Positions 1 to 11,117 of a stretch of DNA of 64,000 nt are shown one piece after another. The stretch comes from Cryptomeria japonica (lineage: Eukaryota; Streptophyta; Pinopsida; Cupressales; Cupressaceae): positions 41,160,791-41,224,790 of the forward strand of contig NC_081412.1 of the NCBI RefSeq assembly GCF_030272615.1, given 5' to 3'. Under the pieces are notes generated by a model. The model was not told the origin of the DNA. It ran no database searches and saw only the letters and a program-made list of their open reading frames with translations. Made by a program: the position numbers and the translations under genes. Position 1 is the stretch's first letter. Each line of letters begins with the position of its first letter.

Positions 1-645
1 GATGAGTTGAGTAATAGAGTAAGTAGAATGTGTGTAATGTGTGTGAATATATGATGAGTGTATGTGAATGATATGCAAGTAGATTTGAGTTTGTGAATGT
101 GCGAAAATCAAATTGTGAATATCTTTGAAGGTGATATATTTAGGAAGATATAGTGTAGAGATATAGACAAGGTTCAGAGATGTTTGCCATGATATTGGTT
201 GCTTGATTCTATTGTTCAAGGATAGTTTTATGCTCAGAAGATCCTTCTCATATCGGTTCTACTATATGTACTATTGTTGAATAACAATAAGTTTTCTAGC
301 AACATTTTCTATATCTTTCCCTGAAGAAGTGAGCCTTAGTTGAGCAAGTCCTTATCTTGTATCTTGCCTAAGGTTGTGCACCTTAATTTTGCAAGTCCAT
401 CAAGTGTTGTTTCTCCTTGCTAGTGAGCCTAAAACATTGTTCATTTCTATTCATATTGTTAGATATATTCTCACTAATATTTTTCACATTTTGGGTTTTC
501 CACATTAATTATGTTGTTCATGTGTTGGTGGTGATTAGTAAGTTTTTTAGTAGTGTTTTGTATGGTTGAATGTTGTTTATAATTAATTTATTTTTAAGTT
601 CTAGACTGATTCGCCCCCCCTCTCAATCTTTCCTTGGGTTCAACA
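1..645 (+). repeat. End of a Copia-type LTR (left part outside window)
   Basis: The last 50 bases carry the signature seen at the end of every Copia-type LTR in this window: CTGATTCGCCCCCCCTCTCA followed about 25 bases later by a terminal TTCAACA. Directly after the CA the sequence turns into LINE coding sequence on the other strand, so this should be the 3' LTR of a plus-strand element, or a solo LTR, inserted in that LINE. The upstream part is GT- and AT-rich with no gene. The start, internal region and target-site duplication lie outside the window, so the end point is inferred from the signature only. Confidence 0.55.
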
Positions 646-1377
646 AGTCTAATGTGGCCAACATTTGCTTGGATGCATCGACATTTATTGATGAGTTCTT
701 TTACAATCTAGCCTACAGTTGCTTCTGCATGAAGTATCATGATTATGTTATTAGAGTCACCTTCAATGATGATCTTCTGCATGCCCCTATCTTTAACAAT
801 AGATATTTCATAGAAGGCTACTACCACTTCAAAAAAAATTGATGTTTGGATTCCCAAATTTACCACATAGGCCTAAACATATTTCCTTTAGTGTTCCTAA
901 TAATTCCACCCCCACCCGCCTAAACTGGGTTGCCCTTTACAATCCATCAAAGTTTAATTTCATCCAGTTGGTGTTAGGGGGGCATTTAATAGCATTCTTG
1001 TGACCAATAGGAAGGGATACGATAATAGAGAGGGACTCAGATATTCCCCATTTTTTAGCTATCCTCCGATTGTGAGATCAAGGTGGGAGATTACATTTTT
1101 TCCTAATGAGACATTTTATATTTTCCTTAATGTTGTTGATGAGAGAAAATGTCAAAGCAACCCATTGGATCTTTTTATCCTTGAATATTTTATTATTTTG
1201 TTCTTTCCAAATGCTCCAACCAGTATGAAGGAAAGCATGCCACTAGAGTTCAATGATAAAAGGGTGCGTAGATTAGGGGGTCCAACATGACAAAACCAGC
1301 TTAGGATCTTTATGCCATATCCAAGACATACAAAAAAAACACATTCGCTTTTGTCTTATATTCTAGGAATACAAGCA
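646..1377 (-). pseudogene. LINE remnant: zf-RVT tail and RNase H domain
   Basis: Read on the minus strand from right to left, this holds broken pieces of the C-terminal part of a plant L1-type LINE ORF2. First comes a segment like the WSIWKERNN region that follows the reverse-transcriptase zinc-binding domain. Next is an RNase H start with KLNFDG (near 943-966), then a GVGGIIRNTKGN-like strand (near 890-925), and the conserved IIEGDSNNIIMI motif (near 739-776). The frame changes several times and there are many stops, so it is a dead remnant. The left side is cut by an LTR and the right side by element C. The assignment rests on motif order and on likeness to the better-preserved LINE at 3826-5449. 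Confidence 0.6.
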
Positions 1378-3468
1378 TTTTGGAGTACAATGAACACTGA
1401 GAGGGAAGGGTGAATCAATGTTCATACAAAAAATCACTTTTTATCAGCTTTTTCAAAACTTGAATTGATTATGCAATGTAAAACAAGAAGAAATGAACAA
1501 TAATATATTAAAAAATACATAGGATCATGACACAAAGAAATGTCCTAACTGGAAACCCTCCTGGGGAATAAAACCACTTGAAAATGCCTCAGTGGCTTAT
1601 CTGAAAAATATCTTTCTTACATTGCCTCACCAGATGATAACCTCACTGGTTATAGAATGCCTCACTAGAAAATAGTGTGCTTCACTGGCAAATAGGGTGC
1701 CTCATTGGAAAATAGTGTTCCTCACTCGCAATCACAACAACTTGCCATATAAATAGATTGAATTACATACAGAGTTTCATCTGTGTTTATTTACATAGAA
1801 TCGTTTAATCTCATACCAATTGAGATTTAGAAGCAATAGTACAACACATTATAGTTGTTCATCTACAATACACCAATGTGCATTTGTAGTGTTACACACA
1901 GTAATATCATGTAGAGAACATTAGTATTCACATACAAAAAATCATTGTGTATAAGAAAGAAATACACAGTTTTTGTTTCCAATAAAGAATTCTCTATTCA
2001 AAACAGTAATGAAGATATGCCTCAGAGTTTTGTTTTTCAAAACAATAGTAAAGTTATTCTTTTCAATACAACCACACCATACTGACATTCCTGATAATGA
2101 TTTTATAATGGCTTATGTTCTTGAACTGTGCAACTATAAACATCATTGTCTTGTCTTAACAGATAAATAAAAAATAATTAGATTGCTTTAACATGAAAGA
2201 TCATTGGAAACAAAGTCTGACAACAAATACAAACTCGGGTTAACAACAATGCCACCTTCTCCAAATAGAAAAAACCTATTACAGAATAGGACACATAAAA
2301 GATATTCTTGAAAACCAGCAAGAACACATAACAAAACTAGGGTTTAGACCATAAGAAGTCATTATACTACTAAAATAGTTAACACACAAAAAACCCCATG
2401 CTTTAGTCAAGAAACCAACCTAGGGTTACAAAATAAACCCAAACAAATGTAAGTAAGCAAGTAATTACAAACTTCGAACTGATTAAACAACAACCCAGGC
2501 ACTTATTTTCAAAACAACAAAAGGTATAAAGACAATGAAAATACCTCGTAACTGTCTTTGAAACTACCTGCCATTTACACATCTTCAAGTCACAACTATC
2601 TTGTTTGCACATCAAGATTGTCATACCCCAAACTGTAACCTCATTGTTGCAAATGAACAGAAACTAAAATTTGTGTAGCTGATGTAACCATATTGTTCAT
2701 CTTACCAAAACCCTTACAACCATCATGCCCTAGCTCAAGAGCCCAATTTTGACAAATGAAAAATGAAGACATAAAATGAGCTCTGAAAAAGATAGGTTTC
2801 AATGTTTTATTCAAAGCCACAAATATTATCAAAAAATGAATTAGATGGGATTACTTTTCACTTAATGATGGCCTTGTCGGTAAGATCATTTTGCCCATAT
2901 GACATATGTGTACCTAGTCACTTTGAAGTGACTTAAACAATATATTATCACCATATTGTATTAAGATTCGTGACCATATAAAGACCGATGATAACTCATA
3001 TCATCTTAAAAAAAACAAATACATTGGGACCTAGTCACTTAGAGTGACTTACATTTGTAACGTTATCTATCCATAGAGATATTGCCAATTCAAGTTCCCT
3101 TTCCCTTTTTTTTTAAAACGCAGTGAAGGACCATTATGAGCCAAACATATTCAACTTTTATGCTTGAGAGATTTTCTTATCAAGGATCAAAATGATAGTG
3201 CCACGATGTATGTAATAATAATGTGACCAATATATCCAAGTATCAATACTCTCATATGAATCAATCTAAATATGCCACAATACACCTATGTCTCATTACT
3301 AAGAATGTCAATCCAACATGAGTGTGCTCATATATATTTTTGTCATCAAGTTGCTACTTAACTGATCAAACTGATCAATGCCACTTAGGAGCATACATGA
3401 CAAGTTAGTGTTTGGGCATCTATAACTTTCTGACATCAATGACAAATGCTTTGTGCAAGAGGTCAACA
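1378..3468 (-). repeat. Element C, 3' LTR (left copy)
   Basis: This stretch of 2091 bases matches 8993-9007 plus 33485-35540 along its whole length, with scattered substitutions and small indels, so the two are the LTR pair of one element. The element runs on the minus strand. The right edge reads GGTCAACA (TG...CA on the element strand) and is followed by a polypurine tract. The left edge is TTTTGGAGTACAATG against TGTTCGAGTACAATG in the other copy, so the terminal base pair has mutated. The element-strand end carries the ATTCACCC...CTCTCAGTG block shared by the Copia-type LTRs here. It contains repeated GCCTCACTGGAAAA-like units (about 1625-1735). No gene is seen. The five bases before it are AAGCA; the matching copy would be beyond the window. 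Confidence 0.85.
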
Positions 3469-3492
3469 AAATCCCCCTTTGGCATTGATGTC
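3469..3492 (-). promoter_or_regulatory. Polypurine tract of element C
   Basis: On the element (minus) strand this reads GACATCAATGCCAAAGGGGG followed by ATTT and then the LTR start TGTTGACC. The same GCCAAAGGGGGA core precedes the 3' LTR of elements A, D and E. A purine-rich tract directly before the 3' LTR is the primer for plus-strand DNA synthesis in LTR retroelements. This fixes the orientation of C. Confidence 0.85.
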
Positions 3493-3825
3493 AAACCTAA
3501 GAACATAATTGTCACTTGTCCATGTCATTCTTTCTCCTCCTATTTGATAGAAATGACAAAGGATAGCAACCAGACTTGTAAAAAAAAGATGTCATACAAA
3601 GAAACTTTGGAAGAAATAAATCAAAGGGCACATGCTCCCCCTGTCTAAGAACATAAGATGTAGCAAAGACTTCAAATATGGTCAAGCAATGACAATACCT
3701 GTCCACATATAGTTAAAAACCAGTATATTCAACTAACGCATCACCAAACTGAATATATAGCCTTGACATATAACTATATACCTGGAAGATGCCAAGATCA
3801 ATCTAAAAAATTGAAATATGAACAA
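3493..3825 (-). other. Element C internal, 3' noncoding part
   Basis: AT-rich sequence between the polypurine tract of C and the inserted LINE. No reading frame of any family was recognised on either strand, and no pol remnant is visible. Confidence 0.5.
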
Positions 3826-4402
3826 TACCTCTGGTAAGTACATAGTTAAGGATGGCTATAATTCTCTCTTGGTTTCTAAAGATTTATCTACTTGGCCAGA
3901 CAAGCTGTTTTGGCATATGGCTTGCCTCCCAAAGGCTGGTGCTTTTGCTTGGTTAGCAGTGCAAGATAGGGTCCTTATAGGAATGAGGTTGGATAGGTTG
4001 GGTATTACTGCAGTATTTTCTTGTGTCTTTTGTAATAAAAATTTAGAATTCTTTGCACACTTGTTTCTTCACTGTGATTTTGCTTATGCTTGCTGGCAGT
4101 GGTTATTTGAAAAGCTTAATCTATCATTTGTTATTGGTAAGGATCTCCTTTCCCACTTTAGAGCCTGGCCTCTCCTGTTTGCCTCATCTTTCTATGCATG
4201 TCTTTGGATTATTTCTCCATCTATTGTGATTTGGAATATTTGGTTAGAGCATAATAATAGGATTTTTAAACAAACAAGTTCTTCCTTGGCTGAGGTTTTA
4301 TTGAGGATTGAATCTTCCATCTCTAAAGTTGCTTTGTCTTTTATCTATAAGAATTTGGAAACCCTTACCTCTTTTTCTCATTGGGATGGTAGGGTAACTT
4401 GA
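3826..4402 (+). pseudogene. LINE ORF2 fragment: zf-RVT domain
   Basis: About 190 codons open in one frame. The sequence follows the plant zf-RVT pattern: WHMACLPKAGAFAWLAVQDR, then LGIT, then a zinc-binding CVFCN with paired residues HLFLHC (CX2C...HX4C), then a WQW segment and NIWLEHNNRIF. In an intact LINE this domain follows the reverse transcriptase. The RT itself is missing because of 5' truncation. There is a stop directly after the domain and more stops before the RNase H, so no functional protein is expected. Confidence 0.8.
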
Positions 4403-4489
4403 GTTTGGAGAATGTTATTAGTGTTACCTTCTCATGGATCTATTTTAAATAAGACTAATGCTATAAGTAAGAGAAATTTTGCTTGCTAG

Positions 4490-4960
4490 AAACCTCCTTT
4501 GCAAGGGCACTTTAAATTGAATTTTGATGGTGCTTCTCATGGGAACCCTGGCCTGGCAGGGGTAGGTATGGTAATTTATGATTATAAGGTAAGATTTGTT
4601 CAGGCTCGTTGTCATGTGATTGGTTTCAAGTCTAACAATTGTGCAGAATTCTTTGCTTTGTCCTTTGGTTTGGATATGGCTATATCTTTGGGAATTAAGG
4701 ACTTCATAATTGAGGGTGATTCTATGGTTATTATTCAAAGTGTCATGAAAAAGAAGTCAAATTGTTGGCAATCACAATATATACTTGATCATATTTTGCA
4801 AAAATTAGATTTTTTTGATTCCTTTTTTATCTCCCACTGTTATAGGGAAGTGAATAAAATTGCAGATTTCTTGGCTAACTTAGCCATTGACAGTGAAGCT
4901 AATATGTGGGAGGTAAGTGTGGATGAGATCCCTTCCTCAGTTTTGGAATATTTGAAGTAA
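4490..4960 (+). pseudogene. LINE ORF2 fragment: RNase H domain
   Basis: The frame opens with FKLNFDGASHGNPGLAGVG, the classic first strand of a plant LINE RNase H with its first catalytic Asp. It continues with NNCAEFFALSFGLDMA (catalytic Glu), IIEGDSMVII (catalytic Asp) and a final HCYREVNKIADFLANLA (the late conserved His/Asp region). All four expected acidic positions appear to be present. It is cut off from the preceding domain by stops in 4403-4490, so it is a fossil in a truncated copy and not a gene. The remaining 490 bases to the poly(A) tract hold no frame. Confidence 0.85.
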
Positions 4961-5449
4961 AGAAGGGCATAGTTGTAGTCTTCATCAACCTCCTTATTTG
5001 GTGTGGCTTTTCTTTGGTGTGGGTTCTGCTATGCTTGATCACAATGTTTATTTTGACAGGGTCTCTGATTATGGTTTCATTTCTGCTATGTGGTATCATT
5101 CTAACCAGTGGTTTGGAGAATTGTGTTTCATAGATAGGGGCGGTTCAGACTGGTGTTTTTGGCAGCAATGGATATGCATCCTTCGGTGATCATACTTTAA
5201 TCTTCCTTCTATATGCTTCTGTTGGTGGCTTCCTTTATATCTAATGTGGCTTATGTAATTGGGATGGGTTTTTTGATGTACTATGCCAATGGGCATTTGG
5301 TATTGGGTAGAATAGGCTTGTGTTACTTAAGAAAAGCCAAAGGGTTTTCTTACTGATTCTTTCCCTTCAGTGCTTTTTGAACCAGTCAATGTAAAAAACT
5401 TTTAAAATTTAATATAGTTCAGTGGTTCTATCCACTTTATCAAAAAAAA

Positions 5450-7625
5450 ATACTTTTTTATGAAGCAAGTGAACCTGACCCTGTACATTGCATCAACCAA
5501 CATCTATATACCCTCTCTATCTAGAATTCTGTATGGACCAGTATATCTGAATCAAACAACAAGAGAAATTAGTATCATCATGTCAAATAGTGACATATGA
5601 GGCTATCACAGAACATCTCATAAACTGTCATATCAAACATAATTGCAATTAGCTGTCCAAGAAACTATAAGATTGAATCAAGAAGAGTAGATAGAGTTGT
5701 GTAACAATCAAGTCAAATATCACTACCATGCATGCGATCACCAAGAATATTGTAAGTGCTATGTAAATCAAGGCATGAATGCATTATCATCTCTGTCAAT
5801 GATATCAGTATTAGAAAAACAATGTCCTGCAATGTTCTGAAGAACCTATGAACAGATTAAGTCTTCAAATTGAGTATCACAGCACAATACACTACTTCTT
5901 ACATCACTCACAATATTCCAATAATATCACCTTTATAGAGACTTACTTCTCAGTTCAATGTCAAGCCTTATATGAGATAGAAGTCAAAGAGAACACTCAT
6001 TTTAAGGTCCACAATTGATAATTGTCATCTACCACTTTTGACATTTTACCTTTCATGATGAAGCCACTTGTTCAAAAATATTGAACAATCATAGCATGTC
6101 ACTTAGACTCTAGCATAGGAACACACAGTTAGGAAAGACATTGTTATTGAGCAACTGTAACTTAGAATAACCATTCTGTCAGCGATCTCAAGTCGGATAA
6201 TACTGGGCTATCATAAGTGCATAGCATCACAATTATTGAGACCATCTGAAATATTATATTGACTATTGAGGGTCCACTATCCAAGTTCCATCATCGACTA
6301 CAAGTGTTAAAAAATAAATTGTCATTACTCTCCTTGAGAAGTATCAAGGTGGAAACAATAATGTATCCACTTTACTGACATCCTTGTAATAACTTCATAT
6401 TTACAACTTGATACTTGAGACATATATACCGTACATGTAATCAGGTCATCAATGACTTATTTAAAAATAGGTATATATAAGTCATTGAAAATCTAAAGAT
6501 CATCAAGTAGCATGAATGTAAATAGATTAGACTTGTAGAAAGGATATCACTCATATCAACCAACCTTTTAAGTGAAATAATCATTGATCTGCTAATAACC
6601 TTTTACTTTCAATAGCAATATAACAAGCAAAGCAAAAAAAACAAAACTATAAAAGTGTAAACTTGAACAAGTCATTATCCTCACAACATAATGCAATTCA
6701 CTCAATGCTCACTCAAAAATACACATAATCACTGATATGAATGTTTTACTAAACTTCACTTATGGAACCTTATCCCAACATCATATAGCTTGAGCATGTT
6801 CAACCTATACCCTGTATGATATGTGCCACTGGAATATGCACATGACCTGCCTTTCCATAAATCAGAGAAACTCTCAGACATACTAGGGAGCTCAAGAACA
6901 AAACATAAAATCAATAGTATCAATATACCATTGTTCTTGTGCACTATCTCAACCACTGTGAGAATGAATAACCCCTTGATAGCATATGAAGGGAATATGA
7001 CAATTGCATATAGCCTTTGACAATGTGAAAGCATAAAGATGTTCCAAGGCCATTAAAAGGCTATTTTGATCTCAAGACTAGTCTTTATATACCAACTCAT
7101 CAACTCTTTTGTAGGATATGCAGCCATGTAGATCACTTACACTAATTTTTAGAGACGAACTTTTACACTAAAACACCATCAAACACTAATACTGTTTGGC
7201 ACACATATGTTGTGTCATCAAACCATAAACACCATGATTATGAACAAGTAATAAGCAACAACAATAATGTAAACAATATTGTCATATACAAGAGTTATCA
7301 TCATCTAACAATGAAGAAAATAGAAAGAATGCCATGACCAAATCTCAGCAAGTTCATTCTGTCATACATACAGCTAGCCCTGTCATACCTTTCACTTTGA
7401 ATATAACTGGAAAATGTATAGCAGTCTTCTCAACACAACACCAAGCATGAACCAAAGAAACATGAGTTAACTCTTGAATCAACTCAAGAAGCAACAAAAA
7501 AAACTATAAAAGCACCACAATTACTGTCACTATACAATGCACGTTCTTACACATAGCTTCCTTGTCTTCTCTAGGGACTATAAGGTAAAACATTAACCTA
7601 CTCCCCCTTACCACATGCTGGTTTT
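5450..7625 (-). other. Element C internal region without recognisable gene
   Basis: About 2.2 kb between the LINE insert and gag of element C. It is AT-rich with only short frames. I saw no protease, integrase, reverse transcriptase or RNase H motif on either strand. In a complete Copia element this is where pol would be, so C is a deletion derivative or a non-autonomous family. A purine run (GGTAAGGGGGAGTAGG on the minus strand, + strand 7601-7617) lies just beyond the end of gag. Confidence 0.5.
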
Positions 7626-8921
7626 TCAAGCACTTTGTGAAGTCTCTTGTGTGGTATTCACAAGATTAGTTTCTCCTTCTTCTTGACTTTGTTTTATTCT
7701 CCACACCTTCTTAGTGCCTGTCTTATTATGATAACTAAGAACTTCATCCAGAGTATTCCTACAGAATTGTGCTTTATGTCCAAACCTATGACATCTATAT
7801 AGCATATGATATTGTTATCAAAACTAAAGGAATGACAATTTTGTTTATGAATCATGTAAGAACTTCCATTGGCATACTTTGTATGATCATGTTTTTTATA
7901 AGACTAACAATTTTTTGCTACATTACCAATTCTATGACATTTATAACATATAACACCATTGTCCTGATTTGACAACTTATAAAGCATTTTAATCATTAGT
8001 CCATCTAAAACTATTTCTAATATGAATTCTACAATCTCTTTCTCTATGAACATACTTAAAACAAACATAGCAGTAACCATGAAACTGAGAATAGTTATAC
8101 CTCATTGAGTAATGTTGTCTAATAGATGAAGATCTCCTATCAATAACATCATTTTTTGTTTCACAAGTAGCAACATGATAATTCAAGTCTATCTTTGTTC
8201 TTGGAGTCTGTCTAACATTGAAACTCTTTCTATCTTTTATTGCAAATACTATTTCATGTTTAGATTTATCTTGAACACCAGAACTTTGTCCTTATTCAAA
8301 TCCTAAACCAAAAATGTTTTTGTGGTGCTTTTTCTTATTTAGGATCTCAATCAATTTGTTGGTTCTTTCTTCAAATTGAAGATTCTTGTGCAATTTGGAG
8401 GATGTCTTTTCTAGTTCCTTTCTTAAAGTAACTATCTTTGCTTCAAGCTTTTGACACTCACTTGCTTTTACTTCAACATTAGATTTAATCACATCTGCTA
8501 TCTTCTTAAATTATTCTTCTTTTCTCTTGACTTCTTCAAATCGATGCTTACAATCAGTAACTAGTTTGTCTACATTTTCAAGGGTTGAACAAGCTTTTCT
8601 CTTAGACACTTTTTCCTCTTGTAACTGCCACTTTAGACATTGATTCTCCATTCTGAGTTTCTTGATCTCATCTAAAGAAGAAATAAGCTCTCCTCCAAAA
8701 TCAACTTCAAACTCATCACCTTCAAATTCCTCTTCAAACTCACTCAAGGTTTGAACTTCTTCTTCTACTACAGGCTTGTTCTTATTATCACTTATAGTAT
8801 CAACTACCAAGGAATTTTCTTGAGACAAAACTTTATAGGACTTAACAGGGGTTGTTTGATTATCCTTTTGCTTGACACTAGTATTTTTCTTTTCACCTTT
8901 GTTTCTTTTTCACTTAGCCAT
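7626..8921 (-). pseudogene. Element C gag-like gene: coiled coil plus CCHC knuckles
   Basis: The minus-strand frame starts at an ATG at 8921, about 60 bases inside the PBS, and has a TGA at codon 4. An acidic, coiled-coil-rich segment follows (about 8300-8830, with a LRMENQCLKWQLQEEK heptad pattern and a KLEAKIVTLRKELEK segment), then the motif IFGLGFE, then three zinc-knuckle remnants. These are CYVCFKYVHRERDC (intact CX2CX4HX4C, near 8060), CYKCHRIGNVAKNC (His to Asn, near 7920) and a frameshifted RCHRFGHKAQFC (near 7750). The end resembles the stretch just before protease in element E (KKVWRIKQ against KPVWVEKE). The usual Copia capsid (UBN2-type) part is missing. It would encode a nucleic-acid-binding Gag-like protein if it were intact. 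Confidence 0.65.
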
Positions 8922-8978
8922 TGCGAATAGTCCACTACCAGGAATCCACTAAGTTAGTTAGACTTATAACTGGTTTTG

Positions 8979-8990
8979 GCTCTGATACCA
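8979..8990 (-). promoter_or_regulatory. Primer-binding site of element C
   Basis: GCTCTGATACCA is the reverse complement of TGGTATCAGAGC, the site complementary to the 3' end of plant initiator methionine tRNA that most Copia elements use. It sits two bases inside the LTR start at 8993, so C is a minus-strand element whose 5' LTR begins there. Confidence 0.9.
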
Positions 8991-8992
8991 CT

Positions 8993-9007
8993 TGTTCGAG
9001 TACAATG
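8993..9007 (-). repeat. Element C, 5' LTR, first 15 bases
   Basis: TGTTCGAGTACAATG matches the left edge of the other LTR copy at 1378-1392. It is interrupted by element A, and the LTR resumes at 33485. The last five bases (CAATG) are the target-site duplication of A. Confidence 0.85.
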
Positions 9008-9927
9008 TGTTGGAAATTGACACTCAATTGGTTGGTTTCACTATGTTGTCATTGACGACAACATGGTATCTTGTTTTGGCTTCATGTTTTGGTTCAGTTG
9101 TGTACCGACAAACACTTCACAAACACTACACCAATGGATAGAAGGATTTATTTGGTTACCGGCAATGCAAACCGACATGGTTTAGAATATAGTTATCGGT
9201 ATTGGAGGTTGACATCTCTTGGATCCGGCATCGACAATTGATTTTGATATTCATGTATTTATGTTATCTAACTGACATGTAATTTGATATTGTAATAATC
9301 TTTGTAAGCTGACATAAGGCATGATAAGTTGTATAGGGTATATAGGTCAGTTGGATTAGATCATTTTAATATAGACGTGGTGATGGATATGTGGATGTAA
9401 TATGATGCAAAATATATCAGAGAGATTATGTATGTGAGGATTTTTTTTTAGGGTTATTTCGGTAAAGGGTTTAGGGTTTCAGATCGAAATAGACAAAGCT
9501 TAAACTAGAACTATATTTTGGTATAGAAGATGCTATCTTAGTAGTTCAACACTTCTCTAGATTGTAGTCTAGAATTATATGTAGTTAGTGAGGCTCCTTT
9601 TGTGATTGAGAAATGTGCTCTAGGCTGTAAGCCTTTCTACAAGTGCAGGCCCCTTATATTTTTTAATATCTCTTCATATGGCCAGTGGATTGATATTGTG
9701 GGTCACAAATCCCATCACGTTTTTTCCTCTTTGAGGTTTTCCACGTATAATTCTGTGTTTTATGGTTCTCATTTATGTGATTGGCTTATTGGTTGCTTTA
9801 CTTCTTTCAATTCTGTATGTATTAGTATACCGGTTGGTGTATGCATTTTTAAATAAGGCTAAAATTGATCAATCTAGTATAACACTGATTCACCCCCCCC
9901 CCATCTTAGTGTTATTGGATTCCAATA
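9008..9927 (+). repeat. Element A, 5' LTR
   Basis: Begins TGTTGGAAATTGACACTC and pairs with 32535-33479 over its length. The end reads ATTCCAATA where the other copy has ATTCTAGCA, so the terminal CA has become TA. The last 40 bases hold the CTGATTCACCCCCCC block shared by the Copia-type LTRs of this window. Small frames such as 9602-9856 recur in the other LTR and are not genes. Confidence 0.9.
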
Positions 9928-9929
9928 AT

Positions 9930-9942
9930 TGGTATCAGAGCC
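9930..9942 (+). promoter_or_regulatory. Primer-binding site of element A
   Basis: TGGTATCAGAGCC, two bases after the LTR end, complementary to the 3' end of initiator methionine tRNA. It sets the plus orientation of A. Confidence 0.92.
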
Positions 9943-9995
9943 ATGTGGCTCAAAGGAAGTTTAACAGCTTGAGGAAGATCCTGAATCTAGAATCC

Positions 9996-11117
9996 ATGGA
10001 CATGTGCTTGGAGAAGCAACTTGAGATGGCACTTGAGGATTATGATGCTGAAAGGTTGAAGAGCTTAAAGCTACAACATGAATTGAATTTTGCTAAGGAA
10101 TTCATTCTTGTCTTACAGGAGAGGCTATCATCTGTTCAGGCTAGGAGGAAGGAACTTTTGCAAAATCAGGATTATGAAGAAAAAGATGCACTTAAGGAAC
10201 AATGTCAGAAGTTGAGTCAGGAGAATATGGTTATGAGAAATGAAATGCAAGCTATAACTATGAGAATGTCTAAGGAGATTGAGGACTAAAAGAAAAAGGA
10301 ATAAAATCTTGTTGTATCCCTAAAGAACAAATTTGAAGAATGTGGTACGTTGGTTCATCAGAATGATATGTTGAGAATTGATTTAGTACAATCCCAGAGT
10401 AATGAACAAGAGCTTGAGAGACAAATAATAATTATGAGAGAAGATCTAACTATTGCAAGTGAGTAGAAAGAAAAATTCAAGACTAGTTCAACACAACTAG
10501 ATGAGTTATTGAAGAGACAAAGGTAGATTGGAGATTCTAGTGGACTTGGATTTGACCAAGGACAGAGTTCCCATACTACTAATGAAGATAAAAACCATAA
10601 GGCACCTGTAAGACAATTTAATGCTTACAAATTTAATGGTAGATGTTTTTTTTGCAATAGATTTGGTCACATGGCTAGGCAATGTAGAAATAAAGGAAAT
10701 CAAAACCCTCATTCTTCTCTCGGTAAATGTTCTAAATGCAATAAGTATAGTCATAAGACAAAAGATTGCAGAATGAACATTAAATTCTATGCATGTGGAA
10801 AATTTGGACATATGGCTAATCAATGCAAGTCAAGCAATTATATCAGTTTTACCAAAGTATTTCAAAAGAACAATGTTACATGTTATGCATGTAATAAGGT
10901 TGGACATATTGCTAAATTCTATAGAAGCAGAAATCCATCGGTTGGCAATGGAGGACCTAAAGAGAAAGGGAAAGAAAAGGTTAGTGAAATCCAAAAAAAT
11001 CATACTCAAAGATGGGTCAAGAAGACTGAAGAACAATCATCACATGGAATTGTACCGGTTACTTATCTGACAGAAGAGGTTGCTCCTACACTGGCAAGTA
11101 GCTCATCTGGTAACTAA
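9996..11117 (+). pseudogene. Element A gag: coiled coil with four zinc knuckles
   Basis: The first ATG in a frame conserved with element B is taken as the start. Residues 1-100 are a long charged coiled coil (MALEDYDAERLKSLKLQHEL and following heptads), interrupted by TAA at about 10287 and by further stops to 10530. The SSGLGFDQGQSS motif and four zinc knuckles follow: CFFCNRFGHMARQC (intact), CSKCNKYSHKTKDC (intact), FYACGKFGHMANQC (first Cys lost) and CYACNKVGHIAKFY (last Cys lost). A lysine-rich tail with QRWVKK ends at TAA 11115. No UBN2 or other capsid domain is recognisable. If intact, it would be an RNA-binding Gag-like protein. Element B carries a better preserved version at 27096-28172. 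Confidence 0.75.

Larger units (their letters stand above)
3826..5449 (+). mobile_element. 5'-truncated L1-type LINE with poly(A) end
   Basis: The insert starts in the middle of a LINE ORF2 (first readable residues SGKYIVKDGYN), runs through the zinc-binding domain and RNase H, then a 3' untranslated part of about 480 bases, and ends with TTTATC followed by a run of A (5441-5449). The ending is typical of plant LINEs, and truncation at the 5' end is the usual result of target-primed reverse transcription. It lies in the opposite orientation to the surrounding element C. A convincing target-site duplication was not found; only a short AATAC is shared at the two edges. Confidence 0.8.

Noticed and set aside
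8979-8990. tRNA-like fragments (GCTCTGATACCA, TGGTATCAGAGCC) at several places
   Set aside because: These are primer-binding sites next to LTR ends. No cloverleaf tRNA gene surrounds any of them.
9602-9856. 84-codon ORF also found at 33152-33406
   Set aside because: Both lie at the same place in the LTR pair of element A. The likeness is due to LTR identity and not to protein conservation.
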